NCBI RefSeq assembly: GCF_026107375.2
Contig: NZ_JAPCIA010000002.1
Span: forward strand, 646,001-710,000
From: Sphingomonas sp. BT-65
Lineage (GTDB): Bacteria > Pseudomonadota > Alphaproteobacteria > Sphingomonadales > Sphingomonadaceae
Reading direction: 5' to 3'
Length of the DNA: 64,000 bases
Program-made: the position numbers and the translations under genes
The notes under the pieces: generated by a model
The model's input: only the letters and a program-made list of their open reading frames with translations
Told to the model about the DNA's origin: nothing
The model's database searches: none
Shown here: positions 17,501-25,253 of the stretch, piece by piece
How positions within the stretch are numbered: position 1 is the first letter of the stretch
Layout of the letters: every line of letters starts with the position of its first letter

Positions 17501-17857
17501 CACCTGGCCGGTGATCGTGCCCTTCGAAACTTGCTGCGACGCGGCGACCTGCCCAGCGAGCACCACCGTGCGACCGTCGTCGCTGGCGACGCGCAGGCCG
17601 CTGCCGGAGATCAGCCGCGCGAGCGCCTCCTGGCGCGACATCGCCCCCTTGAGTGCAGGCGAGCGCCGGCCGCGGATCGCCATACTCGGAAAGAACACCT
17701 GCACATTCGCCTGACGGGCCCATATGGTCAGAGCGCTCGACAGGGGTTGTGCGGGAATGTCGAACGAACGATCGGCGGCGGCTGCCGGTGCCGAAACGAA
17801 GACGCACGAAGACAACAGCGCCGCAGCAAGCTGCGGGCGACCCAATAGACCTGCCAT
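14555..17857 (-). CDS. TonB-dependent transducer-receptor with STN domain
   Basis: The 1,100-residue receptor has, in order, a signal peptide, a secretin/TonB short N-terminal (STN) domain (SFDIPAQPLSSALTIWARQA, about 30-105), a carboxypeptidase-regulatory-like beta domain (about 115-190, TGQVLDPATGEYLRDA), a plug (about 215-360) and a barrel ending GTFGLRARF. The STN domain is the signalling module that contacts a FecR-type anti-sigma factor. The FecR and FecI genes are directly upstream on the same strand. The start at 17857 has AAAGG upstream. With the downstream PhoD, the ligand may be a phosphorylated compound; that is inference. Confidence 0.93.
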   Translation of the reverse strand: MAGLLGRPQLAAALLSSCVFVSAPAAAADRSFDIPAQPLSSALTIWARQANVQVFFPSMAIRGRRSPALKGAMSRQEALARLISGSGLRVASDDGRTVVLAGQVAASQQVSKGTITGQVLDPATGEYLRDAIVELVAEDGGRRTVTSGQSGEYRLVDVPAGTAEIVVRYTGYAPQRASLRIAGGQTMRQDFALGHGIEADAPADTEIVVVGVLEGDARAIMNQRQSMDIKNSLSAESYGDIADGNPGEFIKFMPGVDTDAGGDGDGTVRNIQLRGLPAAYTGVTLNGVSLAGVDASAGADGSRGFSFEQLSLSAIDSIEISKTISADVDANAPAGTINIKTKRAFDRKGRRITAQISASTHADMWDDADRTGPGDGGYGGKRFLPNWQFEYSDSFFGRRLGVVAAVSQSTLYVEKEQTTLGRSYVPTAISPDPIAISSIETQHETREIKRLSVSLNLDFKATDSLVLSLAGIYNESDTWAGSTAYTFTTGARTRGVTGDPLYDITTQQAATANTLSVQNTLNYKTGGGKTIVPSFTWEKGRVSLDGNLYYSDSISTYDPQGEADSAYTTSAITARGNFSAQREPGNSHGQAWQIQQLSGGDWGDAASWTAPATFVLRTNNGPYAKRTEKGAAFNLAFQIDAGSVPITFKSGFKIRESDWLYRDTTDLARFRYVGSLPASQLLQQLESTKQVSFADTGINIRTLNGGTSLYTPDTYRMLDLYREHPEYWTATSATTPTEWYNIHVGNNRDFGEKTTALYSMATAELTHRLKLRAGLRWEQTQTTALEADPLSPEEVTAAGFPVSASTGRATTIPGLEYQYLSRPRTERTGSYDNFFPSASFKYEFGRSTQLQLGYSRTIRRPEVGTLTGIWSVDDINMIVRAPNPGLKPEISDNFSARLAHYFEPVGMIAINYYQNKVKGLFQTMDLTAQEFGYTGEEYAGYTFRTTTTVSGEAINIRGWEFEFNHAMDYLPSPFDGLSIRGSLNINDPDIPIVRVADKMGSLSLSYRKGPVRLFLNTAWTGEKYRSTTPSWYTEYVDMSLSGSVQLGRRVETFFSIRNLLNRPSNVIVPGSLATGGGGVDHSAVFHHYGRSGTFGLRARF

Positions 17858-17955
17858 AACGGAACCTTTGCCCCTTTTTGTCTCAGGCGCTTTTGTCCGC
17901 GCCCCCAATTGCTCAGACGAGCGGGGTCCGTGGCACCTCCAAATTCCGCGAAAAT

Positions 17956-18888
17956 TTATTTGTCGAGATGGTAGCCAGTGGCGGTTTCCTGCACGCGCAC
18001 GCCAAGGCTGGTCGATATCGCCTTAAGGAAATCCGCAGGATCGGACGACACAAACCGTCCGCCAACGCGAACGGCGCCGACCGAGCGATCATCGATCACG
18101 ATCTTCCGCAGCAGATAGCGATTATATTCCGCGATCGCCTCCGACAACGGCGTGTCGAAGAACACGATATCCCCACTTTGCCAGGCGAGGACCGCTTCCG
18201 CCGCATTGCTCGATACCGGCTTTATCACCGGCACGCCGCCCGCGAAGGAAAGACGGTGGTGAGGCTTGGCCTGCAAGGCCGCCGGATTGAGTGCCGAATC
18301 CGCTGGGAACGCGCCGCCGCGGAACACGATCAGGTCGAGCGCATCGTCCTGCAGCCGCGCGTTGAAGCGGCCGCCCGTCAGCGCCGCACCGTCATGCCTA
18401 GTACGCAGCCGTGCATCCGGGCCCGGCTCAAGATCGAGGGCCACTTCGCCGCGTTCCAGCCAAAGCTCGCGCTTCGTGGTGGAAAAGCGCCAATAGAGCG
18501 CTGTGTCGGTATTGAGCGCGATCATGCTGTTGTCGGGCAGTCGCAGCTTGCGCGTCTCCCCGACTCCGGTGGAAGCGCTTTCCCAAGCATAGGCACGAGA
18601 CGCGAAGAGGCCGGAGCCGGCCGCGAGCAGCGCAGCGCCGGCCACGCTGGCTCCCACCAAGCGGCGACGCGTAACGGAAGTGGTCTCGGCCGCTCCTTCG
18701 TTGCGCCCCATCGCTTCCCAGACCGCCATTACCCGCGCATAGGCGAGCGCATGCGCGGGATCGAACGCGCGCCAGCGTTCGAATGCCTGCTCGTCGATTG
18801 TGCCCGCCTGCCAGCTCGCGAACCAGCCTGCCGCCTCCCTGGCGATGGCATCGCGTCGTTCGCTGGAAGAGCGTCCCCCTTCATCCAT
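17956..18888 (-). CDS. FecR-family anti-sigma factor
   Basis: The 310-residue protein has a cytoplasmic N-terminal helix region (REAAGWFASWQAGTIDEQAFERW, DUF4880 type), one membrane segment (VAGAALLAAGSGLFA), the FecR periplasmic domain (ETRKLRLPDNSMIALNTDTA) and a C-terminal STN-contacting region. It would hold the adjacent FecI-type sigma factor and relay the signal from the STN receptor downstream. The frame extends to 18951, but MDEGGRSSSERR at 18888 is the more natural start. Confidence 0.9.
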   Translation of the reverse strand: MDEGGRSSSERRDAIAREAAGWFASWQAGTIDEQAFERWRAFDPAHALAYARVMAVWEAMGRNEGAAETTSVTRRRLVGASVAGAALLAAGSGLFASRAYAWESASTGVGETRKLRLPDNSMIALNTDTALYWRFSTTKRELWLERGEVALDLEPGPDARLRTRHDGAALTGGRFNARLQDDALDLIVFRGGAFPADSALNPAALQAKPHHRLSFAGGVPVIKPVSSNAAEAVLAWQSGDIVFFDTPLSEAIAEYNRYLLRKIVIDDRSVGAVRVGGRFVSSDPADFLKAISTSLGVRVQETATGYHLDK

Positions 18889-18981
18889 ACCGATAGCCGT
18901 GTTTCCAATAGTCCTAGAATTCAAGACGATTGGACCGGTCTGCACCACCAAAATCGGTGCCCTAATCTGGCAGAAATGCTT

Positions 18982-19554
18982 TCAGGCGCTTACGCGATCG
19001 TGATTATCCTGATCGCCATCGGCTTCGTCCCATGCTGTATCACCGGGCTCGACCGCGCGCGTCAGAAGATAGAGCGCTCGCGCCAGCCGCTTCTCGAATG
19101 TCGATATACTGATGCCAAGGTCGCGAGCGATATCACGCGGCGCCTGTTCGCGGACACGGCGGCAGACGAACACGGTGCGGCAGCGTTCCGGGAGGGCGTG
19201 GAGCGCCTGGGATAGCCGCTCGACCTGATCGCGGCCGGCAGCCACCCGGAACGGATCCGGATCCTCGTCGCGCAGGTTGACCGTGTCGATCTCAGCTAGT
19301 TGCTGGAACTCGATGATCCGAGCGCGGCGGATGCGCTCTATGGCGAGATTCTGGATCGAGCGGATGACATAGGCGCTCGGATTGGCGATCGCCGCCCAGC
19401 CGTCGACCGCCATGAGCTTGACGAGCGCGTCCTGCACCAGGTCCGCGGCCTCCTCCGGCGTCCGGGTCAGGCGTCGCGCCACTGCGAGATAGCGCGCCTC
19501 GTGCGGCAGCACTTCTTCAATGAGCCATCGATCCAAGGGGCGTGGAGTGAGCAT
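18982..19554 (-). CDS. FecI-type ECF RNA polymerase sigma factor
   Basis: The 190-residue product has sigma region 2 (EEAADLVQDALVKLMA, IRSIQNLAIERIRR) and region 4 (LHALPERCRTVFVCRRVREQ, DIARDLGISISTFEKRLARAL). It heads a same-strand run of sigma factor, FecR, STN receptor and PhoD. In such systems the sigma factor is released when the receptor binds its ligand and then transcribes the receptor operon. The gaps of about 93 and 98 nt in the run leave room for internal promoters. Confidence 0.92.
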   Translation of the reverse strand: MLTPRPLDRWLIEEVLPHEARYLAVARRLTRTPEEAADLVQDALVKLMAVDGWAAIANPSAYVIRSIQNLAIERIRRARIIEFQQLAEIDTVNLRDEDPDPFRVAAGRDQVERLSQALHALPERCRTVFVCRRVREQAPRDIARDLGISISTFEKRLARALYLLTRAVEPGDTAWDEADGDQDNHDRVSA

Positions 19555-19637
19555 GACCCTGCCGACCAGCTGAAAGACACGGCGTGCCTAGGACGTAGCG
19601 ATGTCAGTTTCGCGACAGCCGTGTTGCACCAAGCAGT

Positions 19638-19755
19638 CTAACGAACGGCAGCTTCGGGAACCGCTCAAGCGGGAGCTGAGCGACCATAACGAGGGCGCGT
19701 AGCAGCCGGCGCAGCGAGCTTGAGATCGAACGACTGTTGCAATCCCATTGCCGTC
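19638..19755. repeat. Dispersed intergenic repeat, copy 3
   Basis: Contains TAACGAACGGCAGCTTCGGGA, GCGACCATAACGAGGGCGCG, GCGAGCTTGAGATCGAACGAC and a degenerate ATCCCATTGCCG end. The modules appear in the same order as in the fullest copy at 63375-63534. Confidence 0.75.
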
Positions 19756-20310
19756 GTCCCTGCCACTCCTATCGCGGTGCTGAGATCAAGCGGGCAAAGC
19801 CTCCATGGACAGAGAGAACGCGGATTTTGAACGCGTTGGAATTGCCTATATTCCGTGCACAATCGCAGGAAGGGGTTATCTGTTCGCGTTCGTATTCCGA
19901 CCGTAGCTTTAGTATCGCGCGGGCACTCTGGGTACGCGCAGGTTGGCAGGGCGCTGATGCCGTCCAAGCGGCGATTTTGGTGGCAGGAGCTGTGGCCACG
20001 CTTCGTTTCGCGAATAAGAGATGCCAATAAACTGCCATTCAGGCGACCGTTTCCTATCCAATAGCGGGCGTTTCGACGCTAGCTGAACGAACGACGGCTT
20101 TCGGGATTTCCAGCCCCTGGTCTAAACGACCGCTATTGGGGCGCATTGCCGACAGGCAGGTTGTGCCACACCTGCCCGGCGGCCCTTAGGCCGTGAGCGG
20201 CCAGGCAGGTTCAGGCGGATTCGGGCAGCCTCGATCGAAGCGGACATAGCCTCAGCGTAAACAGGATATCCGGAACTAGCGCGAGGTCGCTTCGGAACAA
20301 ACTTAGAACA
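19756..20310. other. Intergenic stretch with repeat remnants, no convincing gene
   Basis: No reading frame here has a ribosome site or protein-like composition. A second repeat copy lies at 20050-20150 (TCCAATAGCGGGCG, GAACGAACGACGGCTTTCGG, AACGACCGCTATTGGGGCGC), followed by GC-rich inverted repeats around 20150-20215. A vaguely tRNA-like block near 19820-19915 has no canonical T-arm. Confidence 0.55.
20050..20150. repeat. Dispersed intergenic repeat, copy 4
   Basis: Shows the module with CCAATAGCGGGCG, then GAACGAACGACGGCTTTCGG, then AACGACCGCTATTGGGGCGC. It lies about 160 nt upstream of the conserved element of the first tail-spike-like gene. Confidence 0.75.
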
Positions 20311-20325
20311 TTGTTGGATACATGT
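20311..20325 (+). promoter_or_regulatory. Conserved element upstream of tail-spike-like gene 1
   Basis: The 15-mer TTGTTGGATACATGT begins exactly 77 nt before the ATG at 20388. The identical 15-mer begins exactly 77 nt before the paralogous gene start at 49247. It may be a promoter or activator site. Confidence 0.65.
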
Positions 20326-20387
20326 CGGATTTCAGATGCCACCGCTTCGATGGCCTGGCCGCGAGTCGGGCTACTTGGAGATGAGAT

Positions 20388-21824
20388 ATGTCCACAAACA
20401 ACACCTACTTCACGCTTGCCGACCTCAAGGCGTCACCAGTGACGGAGGGCACGACCTTCCTCGTTCAGGATACGACAATCGCTGATGGTGTGTTCTTCTG
20501 GAGCCTGGGTGATTTCACGGGCCAGGCGGACGATGTGAATGTCGTAAAAGCAGACAGTGAACCGCTCTCGAACGGTGCTTGGGTGCGACAAGACGGCAAG
20601 TCCGTTAAGGCACAGCACGCGGGCCTGCCCGCCTCGATCATCCGATCCCTTGGCGACAAGGTCTGGGACGGGATTACCGTCAAAGACTTCGGCGCGATTG
20701 GCGACGGTTCGAATGATGACACGACTGCCTGCCAAAACGCGATCGAAACTGTCACCTTTGCCAGCGGCGCGCCGTCAGATTTGAATCAAACCGGGCTGGA
20801 ACTGGTGTTTCCTCGCGGAATCTATAGCGTTGACAACCTCAAGGTCGTGAACGCCGCTTCAGCGAACAATGGCGGTATGAATGGCTTGCGGCTCAAAGGG
20901 CATTTTGCCGTCCTGAAGGGTCGCCCCGATGCTACGAGCATTCTATCAATCGAATCTGCTGTCGATGGACAGAATGTGTCCGGGGTTCGGGTGGACGGTT
21001 TTCAGTTCGACCTAACCGCGATGACGACACCCGGCTATGGCACTCGCGCACTCTATCTCAAGGACGCTTATCGGATCGTTTTGCGTGACATGCAGTTCTA
21101 CGGGGGGCCTGCTGACAATACGCACATCCAGTTCAGTGGCAGTGGATCTCAAATTGTCGTTGAAGATGTGCATTGCGCGCGTATCCGCATCGAAGGCGAT
21201 GACTATGGCCCCGGCCAGATCGTGTGGACCACGATGAATTTCCGCGGAGCGTCCTGGGTGGACCTGCTCGTTGATAAAGCTTGGGGGTTGAACTTCTGGG
21301 GATGTGTAGCGCAAAATCCTGATATCGCCGCCTTTAGTCTCAGTAACTGTGACAATATCAATATCTATGGTGGAGATTTTGAAGGTAATGGAGGTGTATA
21401 TATCGATGCCATGGGAGGGAACGTAAGCCGAGTAACCTCTTCTGGCAACAGAACATCCTCCCTATCGACATATATTCTGGGGTCGGCAAGCAGCAGTCGC
21501 TTCCTTGATCGCTACCCGACTGACAGAAGTACGACCATCTCGACCAATCCATCGGAAATCTATAACTTTAACGGCGATCCCCTGATTTCCAATATCTGCT
21601 ACACCTATGCCTTGCTGACGATTTTTGGCGACAACGGGAGTTTTGGATTTGTTGACCAAGTTGCAGTTGCATTTGGCGGGGTGGTAACGGTGCTAAGCAG
21701 TGTGACTGCGTATGGCTCTCCACCCGCTCGAAATTACACGTTCAGTGGAACATCTTTTCGAACCCAAATCGCTAGCGGCTCAGCTCAGGCCCGCGTAATT
21801 CCGGATACAAGGCCGATTCAGTAA
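20388..21824 (+). CDS. Tail-spike-like beta-helix protein 1 (pectate-lyase superfamily)
   Basis: The product has 478 residues. Residues 1-70 form a distinct head domain (26 of the first 28 residues are identical to those of the protein at 49247). The phrase VKDFGAIGDGSNDDT at about 100 then opens a pectate-lyase-3/glycosyl-hydrolase-28-type parallel beta-helix, as in phage tail spikes and exopolysaccharide depolymerases. The helix is rich in the expected Asn/Gly turns (DNINIYGGDFEGNGGVYID). There is no signal peptide. GGAG is 7 nt upstream of the ATG. GC content is lower than in nearby genes. No capsid or terminase genes are near, so it is an orphan; a phage origin or domesticated role is inference. 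Confidence 0.8.
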   Translation: MSTNNTYFTLADLKASPVTEGTTFLVQDTTIADGVFFWSLGDFTGQADDVNVVKADSEPLSNGAWVRQDGKSVKAQHAGLPASIIRSLGDKVWDGITVKDFGAIGDGSNDDTTACQNAIETVTFASGAPSDLNQTGLELVFPRGIYSVDNLKVVNAASANNGGMNGLRLKGHFAVLKGRPDATSILSIESAVDGQNVSGVRVDGFQFDLTAMTTPGYGTRALYLKDAYRIVLRDMQFYGGPADNTHIQFSGSGSQIVVEDVHCARIRIEGDDYGPGQIVWTTMNFRGASWVDLLVDKAWGLNFWGCVAQNPDIAAFSLSNCDNINIYGGDFEGNGGVYIDAMGGNVSRVTSSGNRTSSLSTYILGSASSSRFLDRYPTDRSTTISTNPSEIYNFNGDPLISNICYTYALLTIFGDNGSFGFVDQVAVAFGGVVTVLSSVTAYGSPPARNYTFSGTSFRTQIASGSAQARVIPDTRPIQ

Positions 21825-22036
21825 GGATCCAGTTTATGTTGTGGAGGCCATCGGCGATTTCGCCGACGGCTTTCCTTTTCATGGGGGAAGCTAGGCACTG
21901 CAAAAGTGCCCAGCTGCTAACGCATAGCGAACGGTCGCCCTCACGGCGCGGCGCGAACGCGCCAAAAGAATGGATCTGGCCGAATTGGCACCGCTGCGAC
22001 GAGTATGCTGGTGTCTAAAGACGGTTGATCGCGGAC

Positions 22037-22153
22037 TGAGCGAACGGCGGCTTGCGGGATCGTCAGCGGGCAGTCTGAACGTCCGCAATTAGGGCGCATA
22101 GCAGTCCGGCGTCAAAGCGGCCCACCTGTGGTCTCGATGGGCCGCTCCAAGGG
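22037..22153. repeat. Dispersed intergenic repeat, copy 5, with hairpin
   Basis: Contains GCGAACGGCGGCTTGCGGGAT, CTGAACGTCCGCAATTAGGGCGC and an AGCGGCCC/GGGCCGCT hairpin at about 22117-22146. It ends at the stop codon of a tyrosine recombinase fragment and matches the order seen at 6873-6990. Confidence 0.75.
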
Positions 22154-22300
22154 TCAGATTTCCGTCCTTTCAGCGAGGATCAGCGCATCCTCGATGTCGA
22201 CGCCGAGATATCGGACGGTGTTCTCGATTTTCGTGTGGCCCAGCAGGATCTGGATCCCTATATCGACACGATCGAGTTTGGTCCGGTCGAGTTCAGGGCA
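22154..22300 (-). pseudogene. C-terminal fragment of a tyrosine recombinase (integrase)
   Basis: Read on the minus strand, the frame ending in TGA at 22154-22156 gives IQILLGHTKIENTVRYLGV followed by DIEDALILAERTEI. This is the C-terminal catalytic segment of a phage/plasmid integrase: the LLGH motif carries the conserved His and the Tyr of VRYLG is the nucleophile. Homology fades upstream of about 22265, so the Arg-containing core is missing. A different plus-strand gene fragment abuts it. It is the remnant of a mobile element, and the repeat copy next to it may be the end of that element. Confidence 0.75.
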
Positions 22301-22471
22301 ATCGAGTGGCTGGAGATCCCGGCAGTGGCACGCCTGTCGCGACCCTCTAACGTCCCCGATCGGGAGATCCCGCAGAACCTCGCCCAGTTGGAAGCGCGTC
22401 TCGCCTCCTGTGGTCTTTTTCCGATCCAGCGATCGGACGAAAGCCTACGGATCGTCGGTTACAGTCGCTGA
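22235..22471 (+). pseudogene. 3' fragment of a small conserved protein (DUF6678-like)
   Basis: The frame yields about 70 protein-like residues (FRAIEWLEIPAVARLSR, REIPQNLAQLEARLASCG, ESLRIVGYSR) with a pattern resembling DUF6678 proteins of unknown function. The GTG at 22235 lies inside the recombinase fragment, so the natural N-terminus is probably lost at the junction near 22265. A repeat copy starts just after the stop. The family assignment is from memory and tentative. Confidence 0.45.
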
Positions 22472-22477
22472 CAAAAC

Positions 22478-22568
22478 GGCAGCTAACCACCCAATTTCAG
22501 CCGTTCCAGGGTGAGGACGCCGCGCCGAAAGCTGTCCGGCGGCAAACGACCCCGTTGCGGACGATCGT
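22478..22568. repeat. Dispersed intergenic repeat, copy 6
   Basis: Contains CGGCAGCTAACCACCCAATTT, CCGTTCCAGGGTGAGGACGCCGCGCC and AAACGACCCCGTTGCGGACG. It separates the fragment at 22471 from the convergent orphan gene at 22581. Confidence 0.8.
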
Positions 22569-22580
22569 TGTCGTTGAACC

Positions 22581-23087
22581 CTATCCCTTGGTCCGAAGGA
22601 ATTGTGCCATCACTGGGATGCGGTCGAGTGGAGTTCGTTCCAGAAAATCATCTCCGAAACTCTGCTTTATGTCAGTGATTGTGTTCGGCAGCATACCCAT
22701 CAATTTCCGAAGGGTTGAAGCGAACTCGGGGCTTATGTCACCGCTCTCCGGCAGCGCGGAGCAAGCCATGATCGTTGGAAGGTTCATTAGGTCACACATG
22801 CTTAGCGACGCTGGTCGAACGAGCCACGCGCGAGTGCCCTCGTTAGAAAGTTCGGATCGGAGAACAATCCCGATGCTGCCCGTAAGGACGCGGTCTTTGG
22901 GTTGCCCGCCAAGCCGACGAGCTGATCGAGGGTGATAGAGTTTGAGCACGTCTTTATCTGCGATGTAGGCGCATTCAAACCGCTCACGGAACCGAACCAC
23001 GGAGTCCATGCCGAGTATCCGGGCTAGGTCGATAACTTGGGACGAAAGCACTGCGAAGCGATACGCAAACAAACGACCGCTTTCCAC
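22581..23087 (-). CDS. Orphan hypothetical protein
   Basis: This is a 168-residue soluble protein of mixed composition (RILGMDSVVRFRERFECAYI, GSIGIVLRSELSNEGTRAWL, LRKLMGMLPNTITDIKQSFG) with no family I recognise. The frame opens with a GTG at 23087 inside the repeat copy at 23078-23187, and no ribosome site is visible. The true start could be the ATG at about 23009 (MDSVVRF), or the 5' end may have been replaced by the repeat. Confidence 0.55.
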   Translation of the reverse strand: MESGRLFAYRFAVLSSQVIDLARILGMDSVVRFRERFECAYIADKDVLKLYHPRSARRLGGQPKDRVLTGSIGIVLRSELSNEGTRAWLVRPASLSMCDLMNLPTIMACSALPESGDISPEFASTLRKLMGMLPNTITDIKQSFGDDFLERTPLDRIPVMAQFLRTKG

Positions 23088-23187
23088 CCAATACCGGACG
23101 CACGCTCCGAGCCTGAACGAACGTCAGCTTTCGAGGTCAGCCGGCGGCACACTGAACGACCGGAATGAGGGCGCGAAGCAGACCCGC
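23078..23187. repeat. Dispersed intergenic repeat, copy 7
   Basis: A well-preserved copy with TTTCCACCCAATACCGGACG, CTGAACGAACGTCAGCTTTC and GAACGACCGGAATGAGGGCG. It overlaps the apparent 5' end of the orphan gene on the minus strand. Confidence 0.85.
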
Positions 23188-23307
23188 AGCATCGAGCAAT
23201 CTTGAGCGAATCTGTCCTCCAAAATTGACGCGAGCTGTCATCGACGGGGACCGGGATCAGACCCTAAATCCAGGCGAAGAGGTTCGAAGCCGGTGGTGGG
23301 GAGCAGG

Positions 23308-23697
23308 ATGGAAGCTCTCATCTCATGCAATCATGTTCTGCCGGCGCGGCCTGCGTTCGCAAGCAGATGGGCGGCGATATTCGCGATGTCCTTCCTTGCG
23401 TCATGTTCGACGATCTCCCTTTTCAGCACCCACTCCAAGTTCACGCCCACCATGGCCTATACGCGCGTCTCGCGTGCGCCGGATAAGATCGTGCTCGTCT
23501 TTCAGGGAAATGTCCCCGCGCGACCGATCGCGCGCGTCGGTATCGTGAGCTCGAACCGGTCCGACATATTCTCGTCCGAGGAAAATCTTCTGAAGGGCCT
23601 GCGCGAGCGCGCGGCGAAGAGCGGCCTCGACGGCGTCGCCGAAGTGTTCTGCGACCTGGGGTACTGCACCGGCCAAGGGTTCGTGTTCATCGACTAA
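23308..23697 (+). CDS. Small putative lipoprotein
   Basis: The 129-residue product has a signal sequence ending in the lipobox FLASC, with Cys at about residue 33. A mature domain follows (DKIVLVFQGNVPARPIARVG, ENLLKGLRERAAKSGLDGVAEV) with two later Cys in CDLGYCTG. GGGGAG lies 5 nt before the ATG at 23308. The family is unknown. It is followed by two more exported small proteins on the same strand. Confidence 0.68.
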   Translation: MEALISCNHVLPARPAFASRWAAIFAMSFLASCSTISLFSTHSKFTPTMAYTRVSRAPDKIVLVFQGNVPARPIARVGIVSSNRSDIFSSEENLLKGLRERAAKSGLDGVAEVFCDLGYCTGQGFVFID

Positions 23698-23773
23698 GCC
23701 TGGCGCCACCGGGCGAGGCGCCTTTCCTTCGTGGGGCGCACACGCGTATCGAAGCAGGAAGAGGATCGAGCGA

Positions 23774-24163
23774 ATGATCATGATCCCAATCGGCCAGTTG
23801 CTACTGCTAGCATCGATGGCAATGCCCCAAGCGACGACTGCCACGCAGGCACAGATTGATGAGGATGTGCGCTGCATGCTGGTGGCGTCGTGGTTCGCTG
23901 ACGATTTCGCAAACGACCCGGAGACCAAGAAATCCAAGGTATTCAGCGACATTGCCCGGCAGATGAAGGACTCCGTCCCCTATTTCATGGGCGTGATGAC
24001 CTCGCGCTACTCCGACGATACGCAGCTCAAGCGCCGGGTACAGGCGGCGACGGAATCGATTGCCCGGACAGATCAGAAGGGGCTCGCGGCTACCGCGCTT
24101 CGCTGCAACAATCGCTTTGAGCAGGCAATGCGGCGCACCGGCGAAATCCTGAAGGGGATATGA
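23774..24163 (+). CDS. Small exported hypothetical protein
   Basis: This is a 129-residue protein with a signal peptide (MIMIPIGQLLLLASMAMPQA). A helical mature part carries two Cys (DVRCMLVASWFADDFA, TALRCNNRFEQAMRR). GAGGATCGAG precedes the ATG. No family is recognised. The last bases overlap a possible ATG at 24160, so it may be coupled with the next gene. Confidence 0.65.
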   Translation: MIMIPIGQLLLLASMAMPQATTATQAQIDEDVRCMLVASWFADDFANDPETKKSKVFSDIARQMKDSVPYFMGVMTSRYSDDTQLKRRVQAATESIARTDQKGLAATALRCNNRFEQAMRRTGEILKGI

Positions 24164-24219
24164 GGAAAATCGCCTTTCGCGCCGCGATCATCTGGGAACA
24201 CGCAAGAGAGGATTTCGCC

Positions 24220-24609
24220 ATGAGGGATATTGCTCGTGCCATATTCGCCGCTGGACGCCTGCTCCCGACCGTTGCCACACTATCGCTCGCAGTCCCCGTC
24301 GCAGCGAATGCACAAGACCCATTGGCCGACGGTTCTCCTTTGAATTGCAGCGCCGGCGTGGGGTTTAGTGATCCCCAAATAGGAAAATATATGGTCAAAT
24401 GCGTTCACCCGAAAATGGCACCTTTAACATTTATAATAGCAACCACAGATCTACCCTTGAAACTAGGCAGGCCGGATTCAAGCGGATTATTCCTGGATCT
24501 TACATGCGTGGTGCGGAAAGCGAGAATTTTCTGCTTGGGAACGGGCGGTAGCTATTTGGACGTCGGTTCCACCAAGGAGTTTGACTATCGCCCCGGGCAA
24601 CGCCGATAG
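24220..24609 (+). CDS. Small exported hypothetical protein
   Basis: The product has 129 residues, with a signal peptide (LPTVATLSLAVPVAANAQ) and a mature domain with several Cys (LNCSAGVGF, KCVHPKMAPLTF, LTCVVRKARIFCLG), perhaps two disulfides. GAGAGGA lies 7 nt before the ATG at 24220. An in-frame ATG at 24160, overlapping the previous stop, is an alternative start. It overlaps the convergent gene by 25 nt. The AT content of 24,380-24,560 is above that of its surroundings. Confidence 0.62.
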   Translation: MRDIARAIFAAGRLLPTVATLSLAVPVAANAQDPLADGSPLNCSAGVGFSDPQIGKYMVKCVHPKMAPLTFIIATTDLPLKLGRPDSSGLFLDLTCVVRKARIFCLGTGGSYLDVGSTKEFDYRPGQRR

Positions 24610-25214
24610 CCCGACACGGCACCTTGGCCGTCGGTCATGCCGATGTGATTGCGATCGAGCCAATATACCCGAAGCTTCTGCGCCGCTTTCCCGTAGCTGA
24701 GGTTCAGGCGGCCCGAAGCATATGACCATGTCCCGCTTCCCCCGGCTTCGGAGACCACGCGCCGGGGCTCGAACTGCATGACGTCGTCGCACGCGATGGT
24801 TCGGGCCCATCGGCCGATCAAAGCGTCGCGGCTGCCGTCACGCGCGATAGGCCGCAGCTCGAACGGGCAGCGATAGAGGCCCGACAATATTCCCGCATGA
24901 TTCGTCAACAGCGCCGTTTTCGGATTGACCGTGCCGACGCGCATCCTCAGCGCCTTACCCTCCGTGTGGGTGAGGGTGACCCAGCCAAAGTCCGAACGCT
25001 TGGGATCTATCTCGAGCGACCATTTGGCGGTCCGTCCGTCCAGCTCCGAATAGAGCATGCCGCCTGAAAAGAAGATGAAGCCGGCCCGGCACTGGCGATC
25101 GTCCGCCCAGCGCTCCGTCATATAGTCCCGGGACAATGGAATAGTCTGTCCGAAGGCCGCCATCGACCACGACAAGATCGGAATGACGATCAGCGATCGC
25201 TTGAGTTTCCGCAT
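24585..25214 (-). CDS. Exported hypothetical protein
   Basis: This is a 209-residue protein with a signal peptide (LIVIPILSWSMAAFGQ). Its two halves each end in a Cys-containing segment (SGLYRCPFELRPI; GYRRCPGR), and the second half begins IGRWARTIACDDVMQFEPRRV. The second half resembles small periplasmic lipocalin-like domains, which is only an impression. It is convergent with the preceding gene and transcribed away from the esterase gene region. Confidence 0.65.
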   Translation of the reverse strand: MRKLKRSLIVIPILSWSMAAFGQTIPLSRDYMTERWADDRQCRAGFIFFSGGMLYSELDGRTAKWSLEIDPKRSDFGWVTLTHTEGKALRMRVGTVNPKTALLTNHAGILSGLYRCPFELRPIARDGSRDALIGRWARTIACDDVMQFEPRRVVSEAGGSGTWSYASGRLNLSYGKAAQKLRVYWLDRNHIGMTDGQGAVSGYRRCPGR

Positions 25215-25253
25215 CGTCCGTCTCCCTCGCGAGTCTGCAACAGGGGCCCTACG

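Noticed and set aside
15404..17848. An 814-codon open frame antisense to the STN-type TonB receptor
   Set aside because: High-GC codon bias keeps the opposite strand open. The translation is Arg/Ala-rich without domains, and the sense frame is a clear receptor.
19820..19915. A tRNA-like block with CGCGGATTTTGAACGCG and a GTTCG-containing segment
   Set aside because: There is no proper acceptor stem, D-arm or canonical GGTTCGAATCC T-arm, so it is at best a decayed tRNA or chance. A covariance-model search would decide.
22128..22514. A 128-codon plus-strand frame opposite the recombinase fragment
   Set aside because: The minus-strand reading gives recognisable integrase sequence; the plus frame is Ser/Arg-rich noise.
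20388..23087. A complete prophage around the first spike and the recombinase fragment
   Set aside because: No capsid, portal, terminase, lysis or replication genes are present; only an orphan spike and an integrase remnant.
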